This document shows positions 22,950-36,263 of a DNA stretch of 64,000 nt, piece after piece (the stretch's first letter is position 1; every line of letters begins with the position of its first letter). The position numbers were made by a program, and so were the translations under genes. This DNA is from Sipunculus nudus (lineage: Eukaryota; Annelida; Sipuncula; Golfingiida; Sipunculidae). The stretch is taken from assembly GCA_026874595.1 (NCBI GenBank), contig CM049322.1, positions 50,945,340 through 51,009,339 of the forward strand, in the 5' to 3' direction. The notes below the pieces were generated by a model, which was given only the letters and a program-made list of their open reading frames with translations, had not been told where the DNA came from and searched no databases.

Positions 22950-25291
22950 ATGACAAGCCTCAAAACTACAGATAGTAATGTGCTTACAAAACAGGCAGAT
23001 ATCTTAAATGCTCAGATGACTTATTATAGGGATCTATATAGACGCAAACACGGGTTATCAGATGTATGCATGCTAACTAAGATTAATTCTTTCAAAGATG
23101 GCCTGATAATTCCCAGGCTTAATGAAGAAATGAAAGAGAAATGTGAAGGTCTCGTTTGCTCGTCTGAAGTTGCAAGTGCCTTAAGAAAAATGAAAAACGG
23201 ATCAAGTCCGGGATTAGATGGACTTACAACGGAAATTTTAAATTCTTTTGGCCATCTTTGAAAACACTAGTGGTTAATTCTTTTAACTATGCATATAAAA
23301 CTGGAATGTTATCCACACAACAAAAAAGGGGGGTTGTTACTTTACTGCACAAAGGGAAAACATTACCAAAGGATGAATTGCGTAATTGGCGGCCTATCAG
23401 TGTATGCAACACCGATTATAAAATATTGGCGAAGGTGCTCGCTATGAGGTTGCAGTCCGTAATCGGTGACATAGTAAATCCAGACCAGGTGGGTTTTATT
23501 AGAGGTCGCAACATAGCTACAATAATCCGACAGATAGACGACGTCATTAATTACGCAAACCAAGAAAATATTTCTGGTGCTTAATAGCACCGATTCAATT
23601 AACAAAGAGAATATACTAGAGACAATAAAGATATTCGGTTTCGGTTCGCAGTTCATGCATTGGGTGTCACTTTTATTCAATAGCAGTGAAAACTGTATAC
23701 AACTCAACGGCTGGCTTTCTCAAATGTTTCAAGTTCAGTCTGGGGTCAGACAGGGGTGTCCATTTTATCCCCTGGTTTTTGTTCTGGGCCTGGAACTTTT
23801 GGCAATTAAAATCAGACAAACAACTGAAATAAAAGGTATTAAACTACCATTGACTAGTTACTCGGTAAACAATGTTAAAATTGCACTATATGCTGATGAT
23901 GTTACTTTGTTCATGAAAGATCAAGCAGATATCAGATTATGCTTTAGACAAATTAAGCAATTTACAGAAATCTCTGGAATGGCGTTTAACCCAAATAAAA
24001 CGGAAGCTGTTTGGATAGGGAACTTTAAACATAAACAAGAAAAATATGAAAAAATCAAATGGAATATCTATCCAAACTGTGAAATTAAAATTTTAGGGGT
24101 CAAATTTAGCAGCTGTAAGCCGGCATTAGATATAAAAACCAACTGGGACCTCCGAGTAAAAACATTATATGAAGAAATAAAGAAATGGGAAAAGCGAAAT
24201 CTCTCGATAATAGGGAAAATAATAATTGTGAAAACCTTTCTCATATCCCAGATGGTATACATTATGCAAGCTTTGTATATGCCTGAAAAGGTAATGAATA
24301 CCATTAATAAAATGATTTTCAAATTTATTTGGCAGAAAAAATTCAGTAACAAAAGAGCATTTGAAAAAGTAAAACGGAATATAATGTCATCTGATTATGA
24401 AAATGGTGGACTCGGAGTCATTAACGTTAAAGATATACAATATGCTCTACTCCTAAAATGGGTAATATTATTGGTGAGGAACGATAAAACAACTTGGGAA
24501 AACATTCCGTTATACTACTATGGGAAAATGGGAAACCATCTCTTTGTATTTCAGAGTAGTGTCAACCCCATTAATATGAAAGGGACGCATCAAATAAAAC
24601 CGGATTTCTACAGAAGGTTATTAAACACATGGCTAACGTATAATAAAACTAGTACAATGGGAGAAAATACATATAGATCGAGGGTTATATGGAATAATGA
24701 GGCATTTACGTATAAAAAATCGGTTCTGTTCTTCAGAGACTGGATAAAAGCAAATATTATCTACATGGAAGATATATTCCAAAACGGACAGATTTTATCA
24801 TTTGATGAGATAGTGCAGAAAAAGGGGTGTGGACCGAGCACACTACTGGAATATAAGGTGGCGCTAAATTCAGGGATTCTATTTAGGGGTAAAGAAATCA
24901 GTAATTGGACCGCGAGATCTATTAGACTATCTTTAGCGAATGATGGCGTAGGCCCCCCACAAATTCAAAAGTTCTGGATCCAAAAATATGAAAATTTTAT
25001 TTTTAAAAGTGCTACATGGAAAAACATATACACTTGTACTAAAGAAACTTGGTTAATAGTCTTACAGTGGAAAATCGTCCACAACATCTATCCTACCCGT
25101 ATTCTGTTGCAAAAAATGGTGTTACTGACACAAACAGGTGTTTCTATTGCAATGAAGTAGAATTTGTCGAACATTTTTTCTTTAACTGTGTGAAACTAAA
25201 ACCGTTTTGGGACACAGTGGAATCCCACATCTGTGTTAAACTATGTAAAAGGATCACACTAACAAAAAAGAGAAACAATGCTAGGATATGA
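22950..25291 (+). pseudogene. LINE ORF2 reverse transcriptase and C-terminal zinc knuckle, broken
   Basis: Fragments in shifting frames show RT landmarks: NGSSPGLDGLT, NWRPISVCNTDYKILAK and VGFIRGRNIA, then a frameshift at about 23582, then SGVRQGCP and the catalytic YADDVTLF (near 23887). The thumb and a long connection region follow, ending in CFYCNEVEFVEHFFFNC (about 25141-25190), the C-terminal CCHC knuckle of L1-type ORF2 proteins. At the frameshift, the motif A segment that should carry the first catalytic aspartate is missing. The long 23577-25160 frame is uninterrupted, so decay is moderate. Confidence 0.85.
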
Positions 25292-25804
25292 GGAAACAGA
25301 AACACTTACACAACATGACATGGACATTATTAACGAATATATTTTGATAGCAAAAAAATGTATCAGCAAGTATAAATATGGTGATTTAACAAACCCGATA
25401 TACCTTTTTGAACAGGAATTGCAGCATAGACCTTGAAAGTGATGTACCTTTATATGAAATCTAATATGACTGTACAAATGTATCACTGTGTTGTGAATAA
25501 GATAATAAAGGTTATTAATAAAAAAAAAAGAGAGAGATATTTATGAAGATTTTATTCTTTTTTTATTTGTCATCGAGCAAGTGGTGCTTTTCTGTTCGAT
25601 TGTTGAATCCTTCCTTTAACATTATATATACCTGTACTACTTGACACATCAAAACTTTAAGGTGACCTAATGTATGCTTCTTATAATTGTGTTTCACTTC
25701 GGTCCTGCTTGCCACTTGTCATGAAAGTTCAAATCCTTTCCAGTTTTACGATCTAATTATATCCTCGAACACCCAAAGTTGGCCTGCTGGTTTCTCCGAG
25801 TTAA

Positions 25805-25809
<5 letters not shown>

Positions 25810-25851
<42 letters not shown>
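25810..25851. repeat. (TA)n microsatellite
   Basis: Perfect run; the matching run in B' (33820-33855) has a different length. Confidence 0.95.
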
Positions 25852-25853
<2 letters not shown>

Positions 25854-26078
25854 CAGGATCAATTGCATCCTCGATCATATACACAGTAGGCTATCATTAT
25901 GAAGGGGTTGGGTGGTCAAAAAATACTAAACAATTTAAATATACGATAACAAAACAAACTTAGAAACATTGTCATGATTATAATCCCTCGACCACTATTC
26001 TATCAAAAATATCTAGCAAAATCAGCCTGTGTAAACGTATGAAGCCTCAGACTTGTTAGGTGAAACTACCCAGGGTAT

Positions 26079-26080
26079 AA

Positions 26081-26143
<63 letters not shown>
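26079..26143. repeat. (TA)n microsatellite
   Basis: TA run with one TG interruption; longer than its partner at 34069-34102. Confidence 0.95.
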
Positions 26144-26146
<3 letters not shown>

Positions 26147-26694
26147 ACATGTTATTCATTTAGTGACGAGGACGTTGTGCATTTAATAGCGATGCATATA
26201 GATATATACATAGGCCTGTAAACATAAATATGTGAACACTGGGCAGCCGACACAGTTTCACATTTTTATCAATGGAATTCTGGATTCTATCAACTTTAGT
26301 TTTATACCTATTACTGGAATAGTATAAATATTGTCTCGCATACATACGTGTATGTAAAGACAATGCATCTCTTGAAATTTGGTGTAGCATAAATCGTCTT
26401 ACATGCATGGTGATCGTCCTTGAAGCCAGCGGGGGGGGGGGGGGGCGAACGCACCCACCGAACCCCCTACTCTACGCCCTTGATATATAATATGTAATCG
26501 CGAAAAAAAAATCAAATAATAAAACTATAGGATTAAACAAGCGACCTGTGGCTCATGGCGCACAGCTGAAATTATTTATGAGAATGTTTTATAATGTCGA
26601 GACGAAATCCCAATCGGGATTCTGACCAGTCCAATCTCTGTTCATGATCTGGTCCATCCCAAATCCTGATTCAGACTGTGATTTGACATAATAC

Positions 26695-27175
26695 TGAATA
26701 ACGCCTTCTGCCCTGTGACCTTGACCCTTGAACCCAGGCCCCAAAATCAATCAGTTTCATCTCATACTCGCAGGTCACCTGTATGTGTTAGATTGAAAGT
26801 TTAGGATAAAATATGGCTAAAAATGCATCAACAATCTTTCTGAATATGTGAGACTGATGACCTTGACCTTTGACCTAATGGCCCTAACATCAAAAGGGTT
26901 CTTCCATTGTTAGTAGATCATATATATGTTTAAAACCAATATGATGATCCAAACCGGCTTTGTAATCTGGAAAAAAATATGCAGACAAATGGCCCCTGCG
27001 ACCTTGACCGATCAGGTTCTTCCCCTATTGGGAGGTCAACTATAAGTGCAATATGGAAATATTGGGATGAAACGTTTGGCTTTAAATGCATCCACAATTT
27101 TTATCAATAAGTGAGTCTTGTGACCTTGACGTTTGACCTCATGGCCCAAAAATCAATAGAGTTCTTGCGTTAGAG
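26695..27175 (+). repeat. tandem array of about 140-bp 'TGACCTTGACCTTTGACC' units
   Basis: Anchors at about 26712, 26860, 27000 and 27121, each followed by 'ggcccaaaaatcaat..gttctt' and a spacer with 'tttgaaatcaat' or 'gcatcaacaatc' text. Same family as 40250-41040 and, in reverse orientation, 15385-16640. Confidence 0.8.
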
Positions 27176-27453
27176 ACGGGAAATATCTAAATCAAGTTTA
27201 AATCTATATGTCAATCCCATTTTGAGTTAACATCAGGAAACGATTTGGATGAATTTAGAAATATCCAGAATAATTCAACATTTAGTCTTGATCATTAATC
27301 CTTGTTGGACTCCTACATTTCCCAAATCCTTGGTCGGCCCTTTGAAGGCTTATGCGTCGAGTCATACAAATTGATAACATCGGTGACGCAAGTTGTGTAC
27401 TTTTCTGTTTAAATAATAAAATCTATTTACTTTTTTATCATCCAATAGTTACG

Positions 27454-27455
<2 letters not shown>

Positions 27456-27490
<35 letters not shown>

Positions 27491-27497
27491 TATTATT
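27456..27497. repeat. (TTA)n microsatellite
   Basis: ATT/TTA trinucleotide run; the longer partner is in B' at 35436-35481. Confidence 0.95.
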
Positions 27498-28153
27498 ATC
27501 TATTAATATTATTATTATTATTAACTTATTAATATTTTCTCAACCTATCTAGATAGAAATATTTGTTTTTGGCAGTATTCTTCTATTTCTTCCAATTATT
27601 ATTCTGTCACTTTTTTTATCTGATTTCATTAATATTTACCTGGAACCTACCTTACTTACTATAGTCAAATTACATTGACCCGTGTTTTAGTGACCTTGGC
27701 CTGTTGTTCAAGGTCACGGGGTTCAAAAAGTGATTTTTTCCTCAGACTTTTAATTTGGATTTTCTTTTATTGTATAGTCAAAAAATCACGACTATAACAC
27801 CAGGTTCCAATATTTCTGGGGGAACCTGTTGAATTCACTCATTCGGGCACATATAAGGTTAGTGACTCAGTTTTAAGTTAGGTATAGATTTCGGGATAGT
27901 TCTGTGACATTTACAAGAAATCTAATTATTATTATTATAATACTAAAAGTATACATGATGTTACATCGAGCTCTAACTGCGTGATCTGTTATAACAATAT
28001 TAAAAAGTACGGACTAATATTACTAAAAGTGATAAGGGTCCTTATCACAGAGACCTTACCGGGGTCTGACGTTTAGACTGTATCTATGTAACAGATATAC
28101 TGGTTGTCCCGCTACACTGGCTACATGCCTGAGATCTTTATGAGCTGACCTAC

Positions 28154-28305
28154 TTGAATGTTGAAACAATTCTTGGGAGACGGATCGACTTCAAATGGTA
28201 TAGCAGACGACAATGACTCAGGCGTGGTTCCTCGCCATACGTTAGGCTGGTATATTTCTGACGGGGTTGATAGGACAGTATGTATCTTGTTAGCGGACAG
28301 GATTT
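28154..28305 (-). CDS. candidate conserved 152-bp exon in unit B
   Basis: On the minus strand a strong acceptor (pyrimidine-rich 'ttgtttcttgtag') precedes an open stretch whose middle reads IYQPNVWRGTTPESLSSAIP. It ends at a possible donor CAA|GTAGGT. The exon would start with two bases completing a codon and end in phase 0. The B' copy (36112-36263) encodes the same protein except for one residue (Ala/Ser), which is less change than the surrounding duplicated DNA appears to show. Composition is protein-like and not AT-biased. I do not recognise the family, and no partner exons were found in the unit, so it may be a stranded exon of a partly duplicated gene. Confidence 0.4.
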
Positions 28306-28436
28306 CTACAAGAAACAATAGATCGTGATAATTTGTACAAAAATGCCTCCACCAAAGTTATGAAAGCTAAAGCGGTAATAATTAAAGGGAGGGCATAGTC
28401 AAGACTTATAAACTGCTGAAACCTTCCAATGCCTAC

Positions 28437-30181
28437 AAGGAGGCGTGGTTTTCAGATCCAGGTTAATGCCTGGAAGAAACGGTCAACCCTTTAGCCCTCA
28501 TATTAATTGAGATTCAAACAAAATAAGATAAAGAGATGTGCTTGTATGTATACATATTTATTTTGTTGCGATTGTGTAGGGAGGATATGATTTAGTATAT
28601 TATTGTAGTATATCTGATGGTGTGTTTGTGTTCTAAAGATTCATGTGTGTTTATTTTTTTTTATAAATAAAAATATGCTGCTGAATTTTTGCTTTGTCCG
28701 CATCTTATAACGCGACAGATCACTTTAATTCTGGGCAATATATTTTGGCTGAATGTGCACTACGTGTTGTCACCAGCTGGCCTTCCTGTCGAATGTGACA
28801 GTAAACAATTTTCTGTAATTTTTCTTTGCTTTGCTATCCTAGGTAGGATTATATATGATATACATTATATTATTATCATATTTACCAGTGACAAATTAAG
28901 GCTTGCGTTAAGCATTTGTTTAGAATATTTTTCTGTTTGTCACACCAATTGTCTTTCTGTAAAATTGTTTTGTACCGTATATTAATGAATACCCATAGCC
29001 ACCCGGTGATAATTCAGATTTGTTTTTGTTTCTTACGAATAAATGTGAAAAATTATCACTACACAGCCACGCGCCGAAATCATCTAGGTTAAATATTAAG
29101 ATATCAACTGATCTCCTTCCTGCTATTCAATGCCTGTTTCAGTGTTTATTTTGCAACTCCACCCAACTATATGGATGCAGCGTGGTTATCCAGAAACGTT
29201 TCTCACAGTATGGCTTAAAGAAAGAACACTTATCCTGAGCTAAGTTTCACCCAGCTCTACTAAGAGCCGAGTATACGATACTGCTTGGCACACATGATTA
29301 CCCTAGATGACGACCTGTTCTTCATTATCTATGACAAGTAGATATTCACTGCAGTTAAAATGAGAAAAGGGCGCACCCTTTTGGAAAATAACTTGCGATA
29401 TAGTTATATGCTTCCTAGCTTTAAATAAAATAAATCAGTTCCACAGTTTTTTTAAGTCTGTATGAAATATATATATTTAAATACTCATTCGATTAAGTAA
29501 AAAGAAGTACTTACATTTAATATTATTTTCAATAGGATTACTTGATATTTTCCAGTTTTGACCAGCCAGGGTTGTTTTGTTGCGCGGATGCCCAAATAGG
29601 CCTTACTGAATGTGTTTGCTTGTGTAACGTACCGCAGCAGCTATTGACGAGGATGAAAATAGACTTGTACGTAAATTGCATAACCCATATGATCACGTGG
29701 CCAGGCCTGGCGAATATTGACATGTGTAAGCGCCCCCCTCCCCCCCCCCCCCCAACATTAGAGATGTCTGTTTTTTTAGCGTAAGTTCAGTAACTTTGCT
29801 ATGCATTTCAACTGACGCAGCTAGTACAATGTAGAATGCACACACTTTGTAACATGCGATCTATGTGTCATGATGCTCAGCTGATTGTTAAAGAACTAGG
29901 TTGCAAATTGTATACGCACATTGCATGACGCCAGAAGTATTTGTCTGCACAGGAGATATGACATGATTGTTCAGTTGCTGAGAAAATAATTTGATACGAC
30001 TTGTAATTGTCAGTCCAGCCTAACCAATGAACCATTTTTATCAATAGAGTTTGGCAAGGTTCTTCACATGCAATAAATTAATTGATGGCGAATTAATGCA
30101 CAAATGAAACCCAATCAGATTCCGCCCATTAAACATTGCAAGTTTTACCTTAAATCCAAAATGGCGGCCATAAAAAAAACA
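28437..30181. other. spacer between the two A-B units, no gene seen
   Basis: Unique AT-rich sequence. It holds a poly-C tract (about 29726-29752) and, near 30120-30175, a fragment of the 'aaaatggcggcc' repeat that abuts the left edge of A'. Open frames of 60-98 codons show no domain. Confidence 0.5.
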
Positions 30182-33100
30182 TAAACTGAACAGAAACATT
30201 CTAAGTTGCACTGAGTTTGAAACTTGTTCAGTCTAGGTAAAGCACTCAAAATGCTTTACCAGCTGGATATATTCAAATCTACAGCCCACATAATTAGTGG
30301 GTTTGGTGAAACAACATAAATCTTTTAACCATTTTACAGTACACCTGCTTAGTTACATTTTTCATACTTAAAGGGTTTCTGTATTGTATTGAATCTGGTC
30401 CATTTCTATGTTTACTTTAAGATTTTCTCCGATCATTTGGTATTGCATTCAACATACCATTCTAACAAAGCGAGTTTATATTTAAAGTGGTGCGTGCCTG
30501 AGTTTCTTCATATGTAAGATAACAAAAGAGTCGTCTATCTTTAACTATAATATCTTTTATGTATATTATGCCTGGGTTGTAAAGTTTTGTAAAAAAAATA
30601 TATCTTTATTCTCGATCTTAATATGGGAATTATTCCAACTAAACCGGGCCAAGGATATATTTCACTTCTGTTGGTATTCCGAAGTTAAAGAAACTTGTTC
30701 CAGTTCAAGATACCTAGAAATATGAATCCATAAAATATCTCCTGGTTGGGTGAAATATCTCCTTGAAAACTGTAACAAGTCACGTTGACTTGTATTCAAC
30801 AGTTATAGGGTCTGTACCCACACTCCCGAAATAACTATTCTGCTTGAAAAATTTGATACGCAACCTGCATTTTCTTAAAAATCATTGCATGGGTTGTGAT
30901 CAATCTTTCATTGCTTAGTGATCATGCATGGAGAGATTTATCAGATAAAAAGACTGCTGGCACCACCTATAATTTTCATTTATTATTGTATACATTTTAA
31001 GATCAACAGACTGTCAAATGTTGGTCCATCTGAGAGACTGTCACATTTTTAATTGATTTGACCTACGAATGCAAAATCGGACACACTTTTTTGGTGTCAA
31101 TAACATTGGGATAAGGGTCTAACACACTACTGGTCTGGCTAGCAGTATGTTAATTTGTACATTGACCTCACCAACCCGTGACATTATGACATTCAGGCCG
31201 CTTTAAAATAGAAATTGATGTGTGGGTGGCATGCTGCAACTAAGCAACATCCAACTATTGAATAAATAGCTGTATAAATAAATAAGGGGAGTGTTTATCC
31301 AGGGTACCTGTATGAATAGTAAGAGGGTAGACTATTTATTGTTGCAGATACTCATGTAACAGGCCTAGTGTATAAAGACCGATCTCAGTTATATATATTT
31401 ATGAAACATTTCCCAAGTTTGATATAAGTGTTAATAAAGTGAATCTAAATTGCTAAAATTCTTAAAGTTAATATTTAGTAAAAGTAATACAATAGTAACA
31501 CGCTGAAACGTTATTTCACTGTTAAACAAAAATGCCACTAAAATCAAAGTAGAAAAATTACCTAACCAGTTTATGCATGGTGTATATACTATAGACAAAT
31601 ACTTATACCCAGGACCTTGTATTATAGTGTGTGGTAAAATCCCTTTGATATTATTAATTCCGTTTATAGTATACTTCCGATTTTACAGTAACCTTTTGAG
31701 ACTTGGTTATCACTATGGGACTGGAAATGTTATGACAGTATACATTTATACGAAAGAAACCATTAAGTGCATTAATAGTAATAACCAGCTTGACAAATCC
31801 TTTAATCTTAGTTTATGAATATCAAAATATATCATAACTGTAACTCAATTTAACTGATTGATTCTTTAATATTTACAACCATTAAGTTATAAACAACAAA
31901 AAATACGATAATAAATTATAAAAGCAGCAACTACAAGAGACTTTAGAGCCACCACCATACCAGTAAATTATATATTTGTAGATAGTTACTAGTATATAGT
32001 GAGTTTTCTATTGTTTCTTGTAATAGTCAGTCTAATTTGACATAAATAGATTAACAAATACTGGTACCAAAAGGATAGTTAATATTCCTAGCGATAGCTT
32101 TATAGAGTTTGACAACTATTTCTGTATGTATATTAAGTATCCAAACAAGTAATAACTAAACATAATATATAACCAAACACAATTCCAGTGATAGATTATT
32201 TTACATAATAATTAATATTTAATACATGTAGGTTGTTAAGAGGAAAACTGTTTTTAACTTATTTGTCCATGACGCTGGTGAATAGATAATTAGTCAATAA
32301 GTCTAAATCATCATTCATCCCTAGTTAATTACTCTACTAAACATATAATGGCTTGGTAATCAGTTAATCTCTTATTAAACTATTTATTTAATGAGATTAA
32401 AATGCATGGTGTTGCTGTGCACTTGTGCAAGTTGGCTCACTAGTTTACTAATACATCACATACAGTGGTCTAGTTGGCAGTTCCGACACTAAGAGAGCAT
32501 ATTGACCGCAGGCAGACTTTTTCTGGTAGTTTTTGTTGCTCTGACCGTTTGTGACTCACAGCCCAATGTAATGAATTGGTTAAATGTATTAAATATTTAT
32601 ACAGTACATTCTAAGGGGGAAAACACAGGAAATAAGACCAAATTGACGCAAAAGTTTCTCTAGGACTGAATACATGGATTCCCTGAAAAATATTGTGTTG
32701 ATTTGTTTTAAAATATGGAAGGGGGTGATAGATGGACTACTGCCCAAGTAAGTTACATAAAATAACCTTGCATGGGTTCATCAGGTTACAATTCAAAGAT
32801 AGTAACCTTGCGGATGTAACTTTTACTTTTATTTAATATATTGCCTCCCAAAACTTTAATTACAACTGCAGTTTTGATCAACTGCTCTTAGATTTCATAT
32901 TATAAAAGCTTAAAAGCATATCTCCCCATCTTGTGATTATTAAATAAATAGTGCTTACACAGGAAGCAAGTGCCCTGGCTAAAATCTGGCAAAATGTTAG
33001 GTAATAATTTTACATTTATATGCTTATAATTTATTTAATTCTATGCTTTTCAAAGGTTCCCTAGCTTCAACAGTTATCATCTTAAGTTAGTGATATCTTT

Positions 33101-33304
33101 CCTGTTTTTTTGCAACGTGCGTTATTTTGACGCCCATTTTTTATTCGTTTTACGCAATATTGACTAATTTTCTTGCATTTACATAGGAAATATATATTTT
33201 ACACAACCACTGGAAGCAACAGTATAAATAATCTTTTTACAGAATTATACTGACGGATTTAAAAATTCTGATTTTAACAACAAAATTAGTTTTATTACCT
33301 GTAA
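30182..33304. repeat. tandem segmental duplication, unit A' (copy of 18135-21226)
   Basis: Same order and orientation as A. It extends to 'attacctgtaa', then continues without the LINE into 240 bp that A-B lacks. An 81-codon open frame at 31573-31818 is interrupted in A, so it is not treated as a gene. Confidence 0.95.
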
Positions 33305-33544
33305 ACTAAAAAAAGGTTTTGCTTAGATTCTTATAATACAGTCTGTAGTGGTTTCTACACTGTTTGAGCAACTGCTGCTTCGCAATTGTTCATAATGCAT
33401 TTTTAAAATGGATACCCAAGTGGTTTTCTCATGTATCTGACATCAAAGTAATTTCAAAAGAATTTGCTGGTGAATTGGTAATTAAAATAGCTTGATGATC
33501 AATGAGTAAATAGCAAGCTAAATTTCAAGTACCTCCGGATTGAT
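33305..33544. other. LINE-free junction segment between A' and B'
   Basis: These 240 bp occupy the position where copy A-B carries the LINE. They have no counterpart at 21226-25530, so they were either deleted when the LINE inserted or added later in this copy. No gene or repeat signature. Confidence 0.8.
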
Positions 33545-33816
33545 GAGAGGTATTTATAAAGATTTTATTTTTTTATTTGTCATCGAGCAAGTGGTGCTTT
33601 CTGCTCGATTGTTGAATCCTGCCTTTAACATTATATATACCTGTACTACTTGACACATCGAAACTTTAAGGTGACCTAATGTATGCTTCTTATAAATGTG
33701 TTACCCTTCGGTCCTGCTTGCCACTTGTCATGAAAGTTCAAATCCTTTCCAGTTATTCGATCTAATTATATCCTCAAACACCCAAAGTTGGCCTGCTGGT
33801 TTCTCCGAGTTAAATA

Positions 33817-33856
<40 letters not shown>

Positions 33857-34065
33857 CAAGATCAATTGCATCCTCGATCATATACACAGTAAGCTATCGT
33901 TATGAAGGGGTTGGGTGGGCCAAAAATACTAAACAATTTAAATATACGATAAAAAACTTAGAAACATTGTCTTGATTTTAACCCCTCGACCACTATTTGA
34001 TCAAAAATATCTAGCAAAATCAACCTGTGTAAACGTAAGAAGACTTGTTAGGTGAAACTACGCAG

Positions 34066-34106
<41 letters not shown>

Positions 34107-34679
34107 ATATGTTTTTTATTTAGTGACGAGGACGTTGTGCATTTAAAAGCGATGCATATAGATGTATACATAGGCCTGTAAACATAAATATATCAACACT
34201 GGGCAGCCGACACAGTTTCACCTTTTTATCGAATGGAATTCTGGATTCTATAAACTTTAGTTTTATACATATTAGTGGAATAGTATAAATATTGTCTCGC
34301 ATACATACGTGTATGTAAGACAATGCATCTCTTGAAATTAGGTGTAGCATAAATCGTCTTACATGCATGGTGATCGTCCTTGAAGCCAGCGGGAGGGGGG
34401 GGGGCGGGGGGACGAACGCACCCACCGAACCCCCTACTCTACGCCCTTGATATATAATATGTAATCGCGAAAAAAATTCAAATAATAAAACTATAGGATT
34501 AAACAAGCGACCTGTGGCTCACGGAGCACAGCTGAAATTATTTATGAGAATGTTTTATAATGTCGAGACGAAATCCCAATCGGGATTCTGACCAGTCCAA
34601 TCTCTTTTCTTGATCTGGTCCATCCCAACTCCTGATTCAGACTGTGATTTGACATTATACTGAATAACGCCTTCTGCCC

Positions 34680-35175
34680 TGTGACCTTGACCCTTGAACC
34701 CAGGCCCCAAAATCAATCAGTTTCATCTCGTACTCGCAGGTCACCTGTATGTGTTAGATTGAAAGTTTAGGATAAAAAATGGCTAAAAATGCATCAACAA
34801 TCTTTCTGAATATGTGAGACTGATGACCTTGACCTTTGACCTAATGACCCTAAGATCAAAAGGGTTCTTCCATTGTTAGTAGATCTTACATATGTTTAAA
34901 ACCAATATGTTGATCCAAACTGGCTTTGTAATCTGGAAACAAATATGCAGACAAATGGCCCCTGCGACCTTGACCTTTGACTCTAATATCGATCAGGTTC
35001 TTCCCCTATTGGGAGGTCAACTATAAGTGCAATATGGAAATAAGGGGATGAAACGTTTGGCTTTAAATGCATCCACAATTTTACCAATAAGTGAGTCCTG
35101 TGACCTTGACGTTTGACCTCATGGCCAAAAAATCAATAAAGTTCTTGCGTTAGAGACGGGAAATATATAAATCAA
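34680..35175 (+). repeat. tandem array of about 140-bp units (B' copy)
   Basis: Anchors near 34682, 34826, 34967 and 35102. The third unit here has 'tgacctttgactctaatatc', which is shortened in B. Confidence 0.8.
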
Positions 35176-35433
35176 GTTTAAATCTATATGTCAATCCCAT
35201 TTTGAGTTAACGCCAGGAAACGATTTGGCGGAATTTAGATATATCCAGAATAATTCAACATTTAGTCTTGATCATTATTCCTTGTTGGACTCCTACATTT
35301 CCCAAATCCTTGGTCCGCCCCTTGAAGGCTTATGCGTCGAGTCATACAAATTGATAACATCGGTGACGCAAGTTGTGTACTTTTCTGTTTAAATAATAAA
35401 ATCTATTTACTTTTTTATCATCCAATAGTTACG

Positions 35434-35435
<2 letters not shown>

Positions 35436-35479
<44 letters not shown>

Positions 35480-35481
35480 TA
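35436..35481. repeat. (TTA)n microsatellite
   Basis: Trinucleotide run, longer than its partner in B. Confidence 0.95.
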
Positions 35482-36111
35482 TTATCTATTAATATTATTA
35501 TTATTATTTTTTCAACCTATCTAGATAGATATTTGTTTTTTTTTTTTGGCAGTATTCTTCTATTGCTTCCAATTATTATTCTGTCACTTTTTCTATCTGA
35601 TTTCATTCATATTTAAATGAAAACTACCTTACTTACTATAATCAAATTACATTGACCCGTGTTTTAGTGACCTTGACCTATTGTTCAAGGTCACGGGGTT
35701 CAAAAAGTGACTTTTTCCTCAGATTTTTTATTTCGACTATAATGACGACTATAACACCAGGTTCCAATATTTCTGGGGGAACCTGTTGAATTCACTCATT
35801 CGGGCACATATAAGGTTAGTGACTCAGTTTTAAGTTAGGTATAGATTTCGGGATAGTTCTGTGACATTTCAAAGAAACCTTATTATTATTATTATTATAC
35901 TAAAAGTACTAAATGATGTTACATTGAGCTCTAACTGCGTGATCTATTATAACAATATTAGAAATTACGGACTAATATTAGTAAAGGTGATAAGGGTCTT
36001 TATCACAGAGACCTTACCGGGGTCTGACGTTTAGACTGTATCTATGTAACAGATATACTGGTTGTTCCGCTACACTGGCTACATGCCTGAGATCTTTATG
36101 TGCTGACCTAC

Positions 36112-36263
36112 TTGAATGTTGAAACAATTCTTGGGAGACGGATCGACTTCAAATGGTATAGCAGACGACAATGACTCAGGCGTGGTTCCTCGCCATACGT
36201 TAGGCTGGTATATTTCTGACGGGGTTGATAGGACAGTATGTATCTTGTTAGAGGACAGGATTT
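36112..36263 (-). CDS. candidate conserved 152-bp exon in unit B'
   Basis: Partner of the exon at 28154-28305 with the same acceptor, phase and donor. The only difference inside the exon that changes a residue is Ser for Ala near its start. A second difference (Leu/His) lies beyond the proposed donor. Function unknown. Confidence 0.4.

Larger units (their letters stand above)
21227..25529 (+). mobile_element. Tx1-like L1 LINE retrotransposon, decayed, nearly full length
   Basis: Non-LTR retrotransposon with a partial ORF1 (zinc knuckles), an ORF2 with AP-type endonuclease and reverse transcriptase, a C-terminal CCHC knuckle, an AATAAA at 25504-25509 and an A tail at 25520-25529. The gene order, endonuclease type and knuckles point to the L1/Tx1 group. 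ORF2 is broken by stops and frameshifts (near 21990, 22251, 22328, 22843, 23262, 23582 and 25160), so it is inactive. The 5' end is truncated within ORF1. The insertion interrupts the A-B duplication, whose other copy shows the site without it. Confidence 0.9.
25530..28436. repeat. tandem segmental duplication, unit B (copy B' at 33545-36396)
   Basis: Collinear with 33545-36396 from 'gagagatatttatgaagatttta' to 'ccttccaatgcctacaa'. It includes the two TA runs, the poly-G tract, the 140-bp array, the TTA run and a candidate exon. Differences are small indels and microsatellite length changes, for example about 15 bp of the array lost near 27012 here. Confidence 0.95.

Noticed and set aside
23363-24352. 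Minus-strand open frames (114 and 94 codons) across the LINE
   Set aside because: They are antisense shadows of the ORF2 reverse transcriptase.
31573-31818. 81-codon frame in A'
   Set aside because: The matching sequence in A contains a stop and a length change. No conservation of the frame.
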